From contig NZ_JABBGG010000006.1 of NCBI RefSeq assembly GCF_012927275.1, forward strand, positions 124,001-188,000: DNA of 64,000 nt, in the 5' to 3' direction. This stretch comes from Massilia polaris. GTDB lineage: Bacteria; Pseudomonadota; Gammaproteobacteria; Burkholderiales; Burkholderiaceae_D. The notes below the pieces were generated by a model. That model made no database searches. It had not been told where the DNA came from and worked only from the letters and a program-made list of their open reading frames with translations. The position numbers and the translations under genes are program-made. Position 1 is the stretch's first letter; each line of letters starts with the position of its first letter. Below, one piece after another: positions 41,107-49,151 of the stretch.

Positions 41107-41572
41107 GCAGAGGATCGCCGCTGCAACTGCGCTGGCGACGGCGATTGCGATTCCGGCAGAAGGGCTTCGTCAATTCGCGTACTTCGACCCGCCCGGCATT
41201 TTGACCGTGTGTTACGGCCATACGGGCGCGGACGTACAGAAGGGGCGCAGGTACAGCCTGAGTGAGTGTGACGCGCTTCTGTCCGAGGATATGCGCAAAG
41301 CCATGGACTACGTGAATCGGTGCGTCCCAGGGCTTCCGGTGCCGATCCTCGCAGCGTTTGGCGACGCAACATATAACCTTGGCCCGGTCGTATCGTGCGA
41401 TACGCGCAACTCCAAGGCAGCGCGCGAACTGCGAGCCGGGAACTACGAGGCGGCGTGCAATCAGTTGGTTCGATGGGATAAGGCGCGTGTTCTCGGCGTC
41501 ATGATCACATTGCCGGGCCTGACGAAACGCCGCACGAAAGAGCGCGACCTGTGCCTGACGGGGCTGGCATGA
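41090..41572 (+). CDS. endolysin, GH24 lysozyme with signal-anchor-release N-terminus
   Basis: 160 aa; AAGGAG at 41078-41083 before ATG 41090. The weakly hydrophobic Ala-rich N-terminus (RIAAATALATAIAIPAEG) is a SAR-type anchor. Glu24, Asp33 and Thr39 keep the exact GH24 triad spacing E-x8-D-x5-T, with the Glu directly after the anchor as in phage 21 R. It cleaves peptidoglycan after release from the membrane. Overlaps the i-spanin by 4 bp. Confidence 0.9.
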   Translation: MALTSKQRIAAATALATAIAIPAEGLRQFAYFDPPGILTVCYGHTGADVQKGRRYSLSECDALLSEDMRKAMDYVNRCVPGLPVPILAAFGDATYNLGPVVSCDTRNSKAARELRAGNYEAACNQLVRWDKARVLGVMITLPGLTKRRTKERDLCLTGLA

Positions 41573-41964
41573 ACATCCTAACCACAGCAACCAGTGCTCT
41601 CGGCGGCGGAATCTGGAAGATCGGCGCAAGCGCGCTGGCCATCCTATCGCTGGCCGCATGCGCTTATCTCGGCCACGGCTGGTACATGGCGGCAGATGAC
41701 CGTGACGAAGCGATTGTCGAGCGCGACGCACAGAAGGCGCTGGCAGACGGATACCAGACCGCGATCCGCGAGCAGAACCGGGCGACCGAAGCACTTGCGA
41801 CGCAGAAGGCGAGCGCGGAGCAACGCGGCAAAGCGGCAATGGATCTCGCTGCGGCCAACGGGCGGCGCTTCGATGATGTGCTGGCGCGGACCAAGGGCGC
41901 GAAGGCGACGACCTGCGCCGAGGCTATGCCGGTAGTGAATGACATCTTGGAGGCGATCAAATGA
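41569..41964 (+). CDS. i-spanin (Rz-like)
   Basis: 131 aa. One N-terminal transmembrane helix (GASALAILSLAACAYLGHGW), then a periplasmic coiled coil (DDRDEAIVERDAQKALADG). This is the Rz pattern. Its stop overlaps the lipoprotein gene by 4 bp, forming an overlapping spanin pair that fuses inner and outer membranes at lysis. Confidence 0.85.
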   Translation: MNILTTATSALGGGIWKIGASALAILSLAACAYLGHGWYMAADDRDEAIVERDAQKALADGYQTAIREQNRATEALATQKASAEQRGKAAMDLAAANGRRFDDVLARTKGAKATTCAEAMPVVNDILEAIK

Positions 41965-42287
41965 AGCTATTCCTTAACAAGACGCGGCGCTGGATCTCGT
42001 CCGAAATGGCCGCAAACCCGCATGGGTGCTCACTCTTGCGGTGGCGCGCAACGCTGCCTTTTGCCCTGTTGCTGGCCGGTTGTGCCACCAAGCCCGTCAC
42101 GCAAGAGGTCAAGATTCCAGTCTACGTGCCATGCGTGTCCGCGATGCCTGTCAAGCCGACGTTTGAAGTGCTGATGCTCGGCTCGGGCGCCAGCGATGGC
42201 GAAAAGGTGCTGGCCATCGCGCGCGACACGCCGCTGCACTTTAGGTATGAGGGAATGTTAGAAGCAGCGCTCGCCGGGTGCCTGTGA
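41961..42287 (+). CDS. o-spanin-like outer membrane lipoprotein
   Basis: 108 aa. The lipobox LLLAGC appears after an unusually long N-region (37 residues with basic start: LNKTRRWISSEMAANPHG). The mature part has Pro-rich VKIPVYVPC and a helical end. The pairing with the upstream Rz-type gene implies the Rz1 role. The long N-region might mean that an internal start is used. Confidence 0.75.
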   Translation: MKLFLNKTRRWISSEMAANPHGCSLLRWRATLPFALLLAGCATKPVTQEVKIPVYVPCVSAMPVKPTFEVLMLGSGASDGEKVLAIARDTPLHFRYEGMLEAALAGCL

Positions 42288-42340
42288 GTGGAGTTTGGGC
42301 AAGCGTCAGGTCCTTTCTGAGTTCAGCGAGCAACACTATT

Positions 42341-42371
42341 TTGTGGGTTGGAAATATTTTGATGATAAAAT
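42341..42371 (+). promoter_or_regulatory. candidate promoter of the HipA-like/DUF3037 pair
   Basis: TTGTGG (42341-42346) and GATAAA (42364-42369) are spaced 17 bp in an AT-rich 120-bp gap after the spanins. Only moderate match to sigma70; it would allow expression in the lysogen independently of late transcription. Confidence 0.35.
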
Positions 42372-42407
42372 CCTGCACCGCCACATAACTTGCGAAAAAA
42401 ACATCAG

Positions 42408-43199
42408 ATGCTAACTACCGTCGTCGCTACTGGGTTCAAAAGGAAAATGAAAAGCGGGCGCACGTTCCCGTGCCTTTTGGAATGCGAAGACAGTGACGGC
42501 AACACTATTGAAGTCGTCACCAAGTACTCAAGCACTCTGTTTGAAAAAGAGAAAAATTTAGCAATTGAGGCAATTGTCGCAATGCTTGCTGCCGACCTTG
42601 GCCTGCCCGTTCCTGAGCCGTTCGTGGTCGAGCTGCAGCCAGAGTTCATCGCCATCGTCGACGATCCGGTCATCGCTAAGGCTATGTCAAACAGCTGTTC
42701 ACTTGCGTTTGGTTCTGCGTTCTGGAGCTCTATGAACACCTGGCTGACAAGCCAAAAGGTAACCAAAGGCCAAGTTCAAGTTGCCGCAGAGATTGCGATC
42801 TTTGATCAAATCATCGTCAACTCCGATAGGCTGCCGACGAATCCGAATTTACTGTTCACCGGGGATAGTTTGATGATGATCGATCATGAACTGTCTTTAG
42901 CACGAGAGCAGGTACTCTTTTGGCGAGAGCCATGGGTAGATGGCGGCCTTAGCGGCCTCGATGGGCATGAGAAGCACATTTTTGGGCGACCGTATTTCTC
43001 CGACAAAATTCAGAGCCTCGAGAGGTTTGCAGAGGCTTGGGAGGCTATCCCAGCCGCACGCTTCGACGAGTACCTCGGAGCACTTCCGTCGTTATGGGTA
43101 TATGATCAGGCTAAGCTCTCCGACATCTTGGCCTATTTAAATACGGTCCGGAGCAATATTCGCACAATTACTGAGAATGCAATGAGGGTCTACTCATGA
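42408..43199 (+). CDS. HipA-like kinase (HipA_2 type)
   Basis: 263 aa from ATG 42408 (an in-frame TTG lies at 42390). The protein has the kinase-like features of HipA_2 proteins: VVTKYS with Lys39 as the candidate ATP-binding Lys, helix NLAIEAIVAMLAADLGLPVPEP, catalytic segment FDQIIVNSDRLPTNPN (Asp140 with Asn145/147) and MMIDHE (Asp159) as metal ligand. There is no HipB-type antitoxin beside it. It overlaps the DUF3037 gene by 4 bp. AT-richer codon use than the phage genes suggests it was acquired. Substrate unknown; related HipA kinases phosphorylate aminoacyl-tRNA synthetases, but that cannot be transferred here. Confidence 0.75.
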   Translation: MLTTVVATGFKRKMKSGRTFPCLLECEDSDGNTIEVVTKYSSTLFEKEKNLAIEAIVAMLAADLGLPVPEPFVVELQPEFIAIVDDPVIAKAMSNSCSLAFGSAFWSSMNTWLTSQKVTKGQVQVAAEIAIFDQIIVNSDRLPTNPNLLFTGDSLMMIDHELSLAREQVLFWREPWVDGGLSGLDGHEKHIFGRPYFSDKIQSLERFAEAWEAIPAARFDEYLGALPSLWVYDQAKLSDILAYLNTVRSNIRTITENAMRVYS

Positions 43200-44050
43200 A
43201 TAGAAGAGTTTCGTACACTTATTCGATTCTGCAATACGTTCATGACGTCGCAACCGGCGAATTCGTGAACGTCGGAGTGGTGTTGCACTCAGATCGAGAA
43301 GGATATTTGGAAGCGAAATGTAGGACCACCTATAACCGCGTTTCCCAGTTCTTCCCCAACCTTAACCCCCGCAATTTCAAAGCGTTGATGAGGTTGATGA
43401 ATTCCAGATTAAACGAGTTGAGCGGAGCATATCGCGACTCTTTAGAGGTTGCGCCGCGGGGTGACGACCTTCCAACATTATTGAAAAGCATCCTCCCCGA
43501 AGACGACAGCGCTCTACGCTGGAGTAGAGGGGGAAGCGGCCTATCGGTCGACTTGTCCGCCACCTTGAGTCGACTTTACGCAAGACACGTGACCCATTAT
43601 GACGGTGGCGTCGCTGTCTCTCGGCGTTCTGATCTTGACGTCCTGAAGAACTTCTCCAAAGAGCTAGAGCAACGGCATATTTCAAAATATTTTTCTGAAA
43701 AGACGATCGAAGGAAGCGATGATAAAGTCGTCTTTCAATCGGCCTGGAAGAATGGAGTTTGGCACTGCGTCGAGCCGCTTTCTTTTGATTTGGCGGCCCC
43801 AGAATCCATAAAGGCAAAGGCGAGAATGTACCTTGGCCAAATGACCAGTGTTGCCGACACTCCGGAGAAAGTTAAGCTATATGTTGTACTGGGAGCGCCT
43901 TCCGATCCTCTGCTACGACCGGCATACGAGCACGCAGTTCAGATTGTGAAGAAAGTGTCAGCTTCCTTTGACCAGGAAATCTATGCTGAGTCTGAGGTAG
44001 GCAAATTAGCGTCAAATCTGCAGCAGCAGATCGCGGATCACAATCACTGA
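43196..44050 (+). CDS. DUF3037 protein paired with the HipA-like kinase
   Basis: 284 aa, ATGA overlap with the kinase. The N-terminal part YTYSILQYVHDVATGEFVNVGVVL is the DUF3037 signature (SYSLLRYVPDxxRGExxNVGVVL), followed by helices (FKALMRLMNSRLNEL). The C-terminal half (residues about 165-284) is beta/alpha and not recognised. DUF3037 genes and HipA-like kinases often sit together, as I recall, suggesting joint function. Possible roles are toxin partner, immunity protein or phage defence. Cytoplasmic, no signal peptide. Confidence 0.75.
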   Translation: MNRRVSYTYSILQYVHDVATGEFVNVGVVLHSDREGYLEAKCRTTYNRVSQFFPNLNPRNFKALMRLMNSRLNELSGAYRDSLEVAPRGDDLPTLLKSILPEDDSALRWSRGGSGLSVDLSATLSRLYARHVTHYDGGVAVSRRSDLDVLKNFSKELEQRHISKYFSEKTIEGSDDKVVFQSAWKNGVWHCVEPLSFDLAAPESIKAKARMYLGQMTSVADTPEKVKLYVVLGAPSDPLLRPAYEHAVQIVKKVSASFDQEIYAESEVGKLASNLQQQIADHNH

Positions 44051-44082
44051 GCTCTATCTGAGCGGTTTGCGGAACGCGAAGT

Positions 44083-44430
44083 ATGTATAGCAGAGTCAAA
44101 CGTCTCCGCCGACACGGCGAGCGAAAGAGCGATCACGAAATCGCAGCAGACGGCGGTGTGATCGGTCACCTCACAATGGTACTGATTGAGAACGTAACGC
44201 TGATGAAACTGCATGGCGCCGGCGACGATGCCGTGCAGAAGCCGATTCTGCCTGAACTGTGGCGCGCGAAGGTCGTCATGATCCGTGGCGACAAGATGCT
44301 CTTCCAAGGTTTCGAGCGCGTAGGGGATCAGGATGATCCTGATTCGCGCTTGGAGAAGCAGGAGTGGGCGGTTCAGGTCATGGCTGTGCAGCCTGCCGAG
44401 CTGGCGCGGATGTCGCACCATCTCCCGTGA
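44083..44430 (+). CDS. phage accessory protein of unknown function
   Basis: 115 aa from ATG 44083; ATG 44176 is an in-frame alternative, and neither has a strong ribosome binding site. The C-terminal part (DDAVQKPILPELWRAKVVM, then RGDKMLFQGFERVG, QEWAVQVMAV) looks like a small beta-barrel protein. The N-terminal 30 residues are basic and may not be translated. Follows the DUF3037 gene by 32 bp. Function unknown. Confidence 0.5.
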   Translation: MYSRVKRLRRHGERKSDHEIAADGGVIGHLTMVLIENVTLMKLHGAGDDAVQKPILPELWRAKVVMIRGDKMLFQGFERVGDQDDPDSRLEKQEWAVQVMAVQPAELARMSHHLP

Positions 44431-44602
44431 TGAACTGACGGCGCCGGTGCGCGCCTGAGCGATTCAGCACTCTGAGGGCAATGTGAATGGGAACGTGGAA
44501 TTCGGCCAAGGTGCGCGCCGCGGCCGCATGGCCGTGGGACGCCCTGAAATTCAACGATAGGTCTATCAGGAGAGCCGTTCGGTGATCGCGTCGTGAGGTC
44601 AT
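44378..44602 (-). CDS. possible small minus-strand gene
   Basis: 74 aa from the ATG ending at 44602 (an upstream TTG at 44632 would add 10 residues). AAARTLAEFHVPIHIALRVLNRSGAHRR resembles the tail of small uncharacterised Burkholderiales proteins (VA..L...GVPL.VALRVL.RP..RR). It overlaps the plus-strand gene by 53 bp, and no ribosome binding site is evident, so it may be only a shadow. The remaining part of 44431-44752 shows no other coding. Confidence 0.35.
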   Translation of the reverse strand: MTSRRDHRTALLIDLSLNFRASHGHAAAARTLAEFHVPIHIALRVLNRSGAHRRRQFITGDGATSAPARQAAQP

Positions 44603-44752
44603 CAGGAGATTATCCGCACCGTTGTTGATCAAGCGCTGATATTTCGCAAAGGAATGATCGGTTAGCGCTCGCGTAAGCGGCTACCCATCTCGAACCGCGC
44701 GGCCTAAACTATCCTCATCGAGACCTCAAACGCATGGTTGGAGGATGTTTCC

Positions 44753-45046
44753 ATGGATAACACCAATACTCCCGAGCGCTCAATGCGCCAGGTCACCGGA
44801 AAGCTCTTGCACGCCGGCTTCGAGTATGACGATGACTTAATCCTCGACTTGTACGGTTCGGTCGATGAGGATGGTTGCCACGTAGAATCGGTGGCGATAG
44901 CCGGCAGCACCGTCGAGATCGCGCAGCTGTTTCACGGGCGCCAAATGGAGCACATGGGCTTGTGGCTCGCTCTGAAGGACGGCAATCCCACGCAGCGTGA
45001 ATGGGCTGATCGCCACAAGCACCACGCCGCGGCCTATATCAATTAG
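44753..45046 (+). CDS. phage accessory protein of unknown function (97 aa)
   Basis: GGAGG (44740-44744) 8 nt before ATG 44753. Sequence RSMRQVTGKLLHAGFEYDDDLILDL and HVESVAIAGSTVEIAQLFHGRQ: an acidic small alpha/beta protein, no known motif. It is convergent with the AlpA/integrase genes, the last plus-strand gene of the prophage. May be expressed in the lysogen. Confidence 0.5.
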   Translation: MDNTNTPERSMRQVTGKLLHAGFEYDDDLILDLYGSVDEDGCHVESVAIAGSTVEIAQLFHGRQMEHMGLWLALKDGNPTQREWADRHKHHAAAYIN

Positions 45047-45071
45047 CGTCGACAACCCAGCGGTACAACGC

Positions 45072-45302
45072 TCACCCCCGCTGCGCCATCCACTCCCTAA
45101 TATCTTCGACCCGCCAGGCGGTGCACCCTGGCGACAGTTTGATCGGCTTGGGGAACGTACCGGCCGCAACCATGCGCCAAAGGGTCGTCGCTGAGAACGG
45201 AATCACGCCCCGGATGCCCTTGCTCGGCCGCCCAACGAGATCGGTTTGACGCACGTAACCGGTCGGCGGCAAGTCGCCGGCGAAGGTCTGCGTGTCACTC
45301 AT
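45072..45302 (-). CDS. AlpA-family regulator next to integrase
   Basis: 76 aa. GYVRQTDLVGRPSKGIRG then FSATTLWRMVAAGTFPKPIKLSPGCTAWRVEDI is an AlpA/MerR-like excisionase pattern with the HTH (SATTLWRMVAAGTFP) and the W at the wing. It overlaps the integrase by 8 bp and is on the same strand, so the two are co-transcribed. Could control integrase or act in excision. Confidence 0.8.
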   Translation of the reverse strand: MSDTQTFAGDLPPTGYVRQTDLVGRPSKGIRGVIPFSATTLWRMVAAGTFPKPIKLSPGCTAWRVEDIREWMAQRG

Positions 45303-46518
45303 TTTTTGTGCCTCCCAAGTAGTCTGCCCATGTCTGCATCAGCACCTTCCGCTTTTCGAGAAGGTCTCCACGCCGATACGCTGCCTCGACTTTGTCTGGC
45401 AGACTGTGCGCGAGAGCGTGTTCACAAACCTCCCTAGGAAACGAGTTGGCAGCGGACTCCGCGCACCAGTCGCGGAATGTCGACCTAAAGCCATGGACTG
45501 TGATCTCGGTTCGACCCATTCGCCGCAAGACTTCTGTGAGACTCATATCGGAAAGTGGCGACCCGGCACGCCGGCCCGGGAACACTAGCGAACTGCCATG
45601 CATCGATTTAAGAAGCGCGATTGCAGAGCCCGACAAAGGGACACGATGCTCTTTGCCTGCCTTCATGCGCTCCGCCGGAATCGTCCAAAGCGCTGCATCC
45701 AGATCGATTTCTTCCCACGTGGCACCTCGAACTTCTCCTGAGCGAGCTGCCGTCAGAATGGCGAATTCGACCGCGCGCGCGGCTGTCCCTTCTCGCTTGC
45801 GTAGATCGGTCATGAATGGGCCGAGCTCGGTCCAGGGTAGGGCAGGGTGATGAACTAACTTCGAAACCTTTGACGGATCGGCAAGCAGATTGTCCAGATG
45901 GCCGCGCCATCGAGCAGGGTTCTCGCCGATACGATATTTGCTAACCCTCGCCCAGTCTAGGATGCTTTCAATGCGGCCTCGCAAGCGAGTGGCGGTTTCA
46001 GTTTTCGTCTGCCAGATCGGGCTAAGAACTTTAACTACCAGGGCAGTATCGACCTCAGCGACCGGTAGCGAGCCGATGACCGGGCCTGCGTAGGTTGCGA
46101 GGGTACTCTCCCACTGAGCAGCGTGCTTTGCGTTCTTCCAGCTGCCTCGGTGCGCGGCGATATAAGCCTCGGCACACTTGTCGAACGTGATCATCCGAGC
46201 GCGCTCAAGCGACTCGGTCAGTCGTTGTGCCTCGCGCTCATCGAGCGGGTCCTTCCCGTCAAGCATTAGCGCCCTGCAGTCCTTTGCCTTGGCTCTGGCA
46301 TCGGCAAGGCCAATCGTATGCAACGGCCCCAACCCCATCTCGCGCTGCTTCTTCGCGATCGTATAGCGGAAAATCCAGCTTTTGGTTCCGCTGATGGACA
46401 CTTGCAGATAGAGGCCGGCACCATCACAATGATAGCCAGGTTTGGTCAGCTTACTCACCCCTAGTGCACTCAATCTCTCGACAGACTTCGCCATATCTAC
46501 CCCCATTTCTACCCACAT
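45295..46518 (-). CDS. int: tyrosine integrase
   Basis: 407 aa; ATG 46518 or the internal ATG at MAKSVERL. The N-terminal DUF4102-type arm-binding domain (LTKPGYHCDGAGLYLQVS, ARAKAKDCRALMLDGKDP) is typical for the P4-integrase group. Catalytic residues: Arg in LTAARSGEVRGATWEE, His-x-x-Arg in HGFRSTFRDWC, His in EHALAHS, and Tyr in AAYRRGD. It recombines the 17-bp core in tRNA-Ser. The start lies 121 bp from attR. Confidence 0.95.
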   Translation of the reverse strand: MWVEMGVDMAKSVERLSALGVSKLTKPGYHCDGAGLYLQVSISGTKSWIFRYTIAKKQREMGLGPLHTIGLADARAKAKDCRALMLDGKDPLDEREAQRLTESLERARMITFDKCAEAYIAAHRGSWKNAKHAAQWESTLATYAGPVIGSLPVAEVDTALVVKVLSPIWQTKTETATRLRGRIESILDWARVSKYRIGENPARWRGHLDNLLADPSKVSKLVHHPALPWTELGPFMTDLRKREGTAARAVEFAILTAARSGEVRGATWEEIDLDAALWTIPAERMKAGKEHRVPLSGSAIALLKSMHGSSLVFPGRRAGSPLSDMSLTEVLRRMGRTEITVHGFRSTFRDWCAESAANSFPREVCEHALAHSLPDKVEAAYRRGDLLEKRKVLMQTWADYLGGTKNE

Positions 46519-46638
46519 GCGATCTCTGGATTTTAATGTATTTCAATAATCCATATTGGACTATATTTTCGCATACAGCCCGTGGTTGTAGGGGGAAATC
46601 AGACGGTAAAGAATCTCAATGGACTATTCGTAGGCGGA

Positions 46639-46655
46639 CACCCTTTCCGCCAGTT
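46639..46655 (+). other. attR: attR core (17-bp direct repeat)
   Basis: Identical to 5763-5779. Upstream bases differ from the tRNA, so no tRNA is encoded here. Confidence 0.9.
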
Positions 46656-46665
46656 TTAAAAAATT

Positions 46666-46690
46666 GCTCCCGTCAGGGAGCTTTTTTTTT
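46666..46690 (+). terminator. intrinsic terminator, displaced host tRNA-Ser terminator
   Basis: GCTCCC-GTCA-GGGAGC (46666-46681) followed by nine T. Because it lies beyond attR, it is host DNA and would have followed tRNA-Ser before integration. Confidence 0.85.
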
Positions 46691-46778
46691 GGTTCTTCAC
46701 GGATTTCCGGGATAGGCCGTCTCGATCTTCAAAAAGAACAACGCGCTATCGCGCGGTAACCGTAGGCCATCCGCTTCA

Positions 46779-47927
46779 TCACTTCGCGATGCCGTGTATG
46801 GCAGCTCTGGGAAGGCGCACGGTAAAGATGGTGCCGCTTTCAGTGCTGGACTCGACATCGATGGTCCCGCCATGAGATCTCGTGATCTCCCGCGCGATAA
46901 AAAGGCCGAGGCCCAGACTCGTGGAAGCCGGCCCCTTTTGGTCGGTTGCAACCGAGAGTTGCACTAGGGGATCAAAAATTGCAGCGAGTAGAGCCCGCGG
47001 TATCTCCGGCCCGTAATTCTTTACCTGAACGATCGTGGCGTCTGCATTTCCAGAGGCTGAAATGGTCACCGGGTGCTTTTCGCCTTTGTACTGTGCCGCG
47101 TTATTCAGAAGGTTGGAAAACACTTGCGCAAGACGCGCAGAGTCGTAGTCACCAATGGACTCACCGTCGGTCTCGAGTTGGAAGACACAGTCCGGATGAG
47201 CAGCGGACGCGTCCTCTAGCGCAGTCCTACAGATGTCCACTATATCGGCAAGCACTGGTCGTATGGGAATGGCGCCGCCAAGCTGTGATCTGGCATATTC
47301 CAGCAGGTCATTCACCATCGTCGTCATTGTGGCTGCGCTACGCGCGACCCTGGCCCCGATTTGGACGGTATTGGCCTGGTCGATGGTTGGGCGCACCAAA
47401 AATGCGCCCGCCATCGTCATAGTGGCCAATGGACTGCGCAGATCATGCCCGAGAATAGCCAGAAATGTATCGCGCGTGCGATTGCTTTGGTCGGAGAACC
47501 GAATCGCAGACTGCTGGAGCGCCTGGTCAATGGCTTCATTGAAGCGCAGGATTTCCTCGGTATTCGCCTTTGAGGCCCGCGTAGATTTATCCATCCAAAG
47601 CCGCAAGACGCTTGCCCTCATCGCTCGGAATTCGGCGGTCACCTGGGGCATTGTGAAACCGCTGATCTGACGCAATGAGCCGTGGGTGGCCGCTGCACTT
47701 TCTTCTCCGCTGATTCGCGATACCTCGGCAATCGATTTTTCCTTCTTCTGCTGGTCGCTTTCGATTGTTTCCATATCGACCGCGATGGCTTGGAGCATTT
47801 GTCTTGCGTGGTCCTGGAGTTCTGCGACGGGCAAGAGGATTCCCGGTATGGATAGTGAGCGAGCGAAAGACTCCCACTCTCCCAAGATCTCATCCATATG
47901 GCTGAGGATAAATCGCGATAATTTCAT
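46779..47927 (-). CDS. soluble sensor histidine kinase with RsbRD-type N-terminus
   Basis: 382 aa from ATG 47927 (GAGAAAGACGAC upstream). No transmembrane segments. RFILSHMDEILGEWESFARSL is typical for RsbRD-type N-terminal domains; then the dimerisation box LGHDLRSPLATM (His161), an N-box (VFSNLLNNAAQYKGE), G1 (VKNYGPEIP) and G2 (LGLGLFIAREITRSHGG). No response regulator gene is next to it, so it is an orphan kinase. First host gene past the prophage. Confidence 0.85.
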   Translation of the reverse strand: MKLSRFILSHMDEILGEWESFARSLSIPGILLPVAELQDHARQMLQAIAVDMETIESDQQKKEKSIAEVSRISGEESAAATHGSLRQISGFTMPQVTAEFRAMRASVLRLWMDKSTRASKANTEEILRFNEAIDQALQQSAIRFSDQSNRTRDTFLAILGHDLRSPLATMTMAGAFLVRPTIDQANTVQIGARVARSAATMTTMVNDLLEYARSQLGGAIPIRPVLADIVDICRTALEDASAAHPDCVFQLETDGESIGDYDSARLAQVFSNLLNNAAQYKGEKHPVTISASGNADATIVQVKNYGPEIPRALLAAIFDPLVQLSVATDQKGPASTSLGLGLFIAREITRSHGGTIDVESSTESGTIFTVRLPRAAIHGIAK

Positions 47928-48014
47928 GTCGTCTTTCTCATAAGTGCCAGGCTGGATGTAGGCGCGCGGCAGCACGGAATACCTTCGACCTAGGACGCGT
48001 GCCACAGGTGCGGC

Positions 48015-49070
48015 TTAGGGGGTGATCGCTACTTTCAACACCCCGTCTCGCTGGTTTGCGAACAACTCGTATGCCAGCTCAATTTCATCGAGCTTGAAAC
48101 GGTGAGTTACCAAGGACTCAAGACTGACACGTCCCGATGCGACCACATTCATCAGGCGGCGCATGCGTTCTTTCCCCCCCGGGCAAAGCGTTGTCACAAT
48201 TCGGTGATCCCCCAATCCCGCCGCGAATGCATCCAGGGGAAGGGAAAGCTTGCCTGAGTAGACGCCGAGGCTGGACAGCGTTCCTCCCGGCTTGAGCGCG
48301 CGGAGACATTGCTCGAACGTCGCCTGAGTTCCTAGCGCTTCGATCGCAACATCAACGCCTCGGCCTTGTGTCAGCCGCATGATTTCAGTCAGTGGATCGG
48401 ATTTTGTATAGTCGATCGTTACATCGGCACCGAGTGTCCGGGCGACGTCGAGCCGCGCTTGCAGCCCGTCGACAGCGATAATGAGGCTGGCGCCGCGTAG
48501 TTTGGCGCCGGCAGTCGCGCACAATCCTATCGGGCCCTGCGCGAAAATTACTACGGTGTCACCGATCTTTATGCCTCCGCTTTCAGCGCCGCCAAAACCG
48601 GTGCTCATGATATCGGGGCACATCAAGACCTGTTCATCGGTCAGACCGTCGGGGATCGGTTCAAGGTTGCCCATCGCATGAGGAACCAATAGATATTCAG
48701 CCTGGCAGCCATCGATCGTATTGCCGAAGCGCCATCCGCCCGCCGCTTTGCCCCCGCATTGCGCTTGATGGCCGTCCAGGCATGTGTGGCATTGGCCGCA
48801 CGGTGTGATTGCTCCGACGACTACGCGCTGGCCCACTGCGTAGCCTGTCACTCCGGCGCCGATCTCGGCAATGACGCCCACCGGCTCGTGGCCGATAGTG
48901 CGGCCGGCATCGACAGGAAACTCGCCCTTGAGGATGTGCACGTCGGTTCCGCAGATTGTCGTGGTGGTGACTCTGACTACGACGCTCCCCGGAACTGCAG
49001 TGGGGATCGGTTTGTCAACCAGGGATATGACGCCGGGTCGGACATAGACTGCCGCTTTCATTTTGCGCAT
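48015..49070 (-). CDS. zinc-dependent alcohol dehydrogenase
   Basis: 351 aa; GGAG precedes ATG 49070. Medium-chain dehydrogenase: catalytic zinc ligands Cys in TTICGTDVHI, His-Glu in GRTIGHEPVG and Asp in CPDIMSTGFGGAE; structural zinc cysteines are reduced to C-x2-C-x2-C-type CGQCHTC plus QCGG. NAD(P)-binding region IFAQGPIGLCATAGAK. The CPDxMxTGFxGAE segment is typical for secondary-alcohol (isopropanol-type) dehydrogenases. Monocistronic, substrate not predictable. Confidence 0.9.
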   Translation of the reverse strand: MRKMKAAVYVRPGVISLVDKPIPTAVPGSVVVRVTTTTICGTDVHILKGEFPVDAGRTIGHEPVGVIAEIGAGVTGYAVGQRVVVGAITPCGQCHTCLDGHQAQCGGKAAGGWRFGNTIDGCQAEYLLVPHAMGNLEPIPDGLTDEQVLMCPDIMSTGFGGAESGGIKIGDTVVIFAQGPIGLCATAGAKLRGASLIIAVDGLQARLDVARTLGADVTIDYTKSDPLTEIMRLTQGRGVDVAIEALGTQATFEQCLRALKPGGTLSSLGVYSGKLSLPLDAFAAGLGDHRIVTTLCPGGKERMRRLMNVVASGRVSLESLVTHRFKLDEIELAYELFANQRDGVLKVAITP

Positions 49071-49151
49071 CGATTGCTCCTTCAAGAAAGACGTTATAGC
49101 GCGTTGCCGCAGAATCGAATCCACCCCGCTCATTTTCAATGCGGGTTACCT

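Larger units (their letters stand above)
5763..46655. mobile_element. integrated siphovirus-type prophage, about 40.9 kb
   Basis: The element is bounded by the 17-bp repeat CACCCTTTCCGCCAGTT (5763-5779 and 46639-46655) within the 3' end of tRNA-Ser. It encodes integrase, excisionase-like genes, repressors, replication, packaging (TerS/TerL), HK97-type head, connectors, noncontractile tail (tail tube, G/T chaperones, tape measure; no sheath seen), lysis genes and accessory cargo. No structural gene is obviously broken. The only decay I see is a frameshifted excisionase-like gene and a short replication-associated gene. It may be inducible, but this cannot be judged from sequence. Confidence 0.93.

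Noticed and set aside
42408-43199. Classical hipBA toxin-antitoxin operon
   Set aside because: No HipB-type HTH gene lies next to it, and the kinase is of the short HipA_2-like form paired with DUF3037.
46656-46778. Second tRNA-Ser at attR
   Set aside because: Only the last 17 bp of the tRNA gene are present; sequence to the left of 46639 does not fold as a tRNA.
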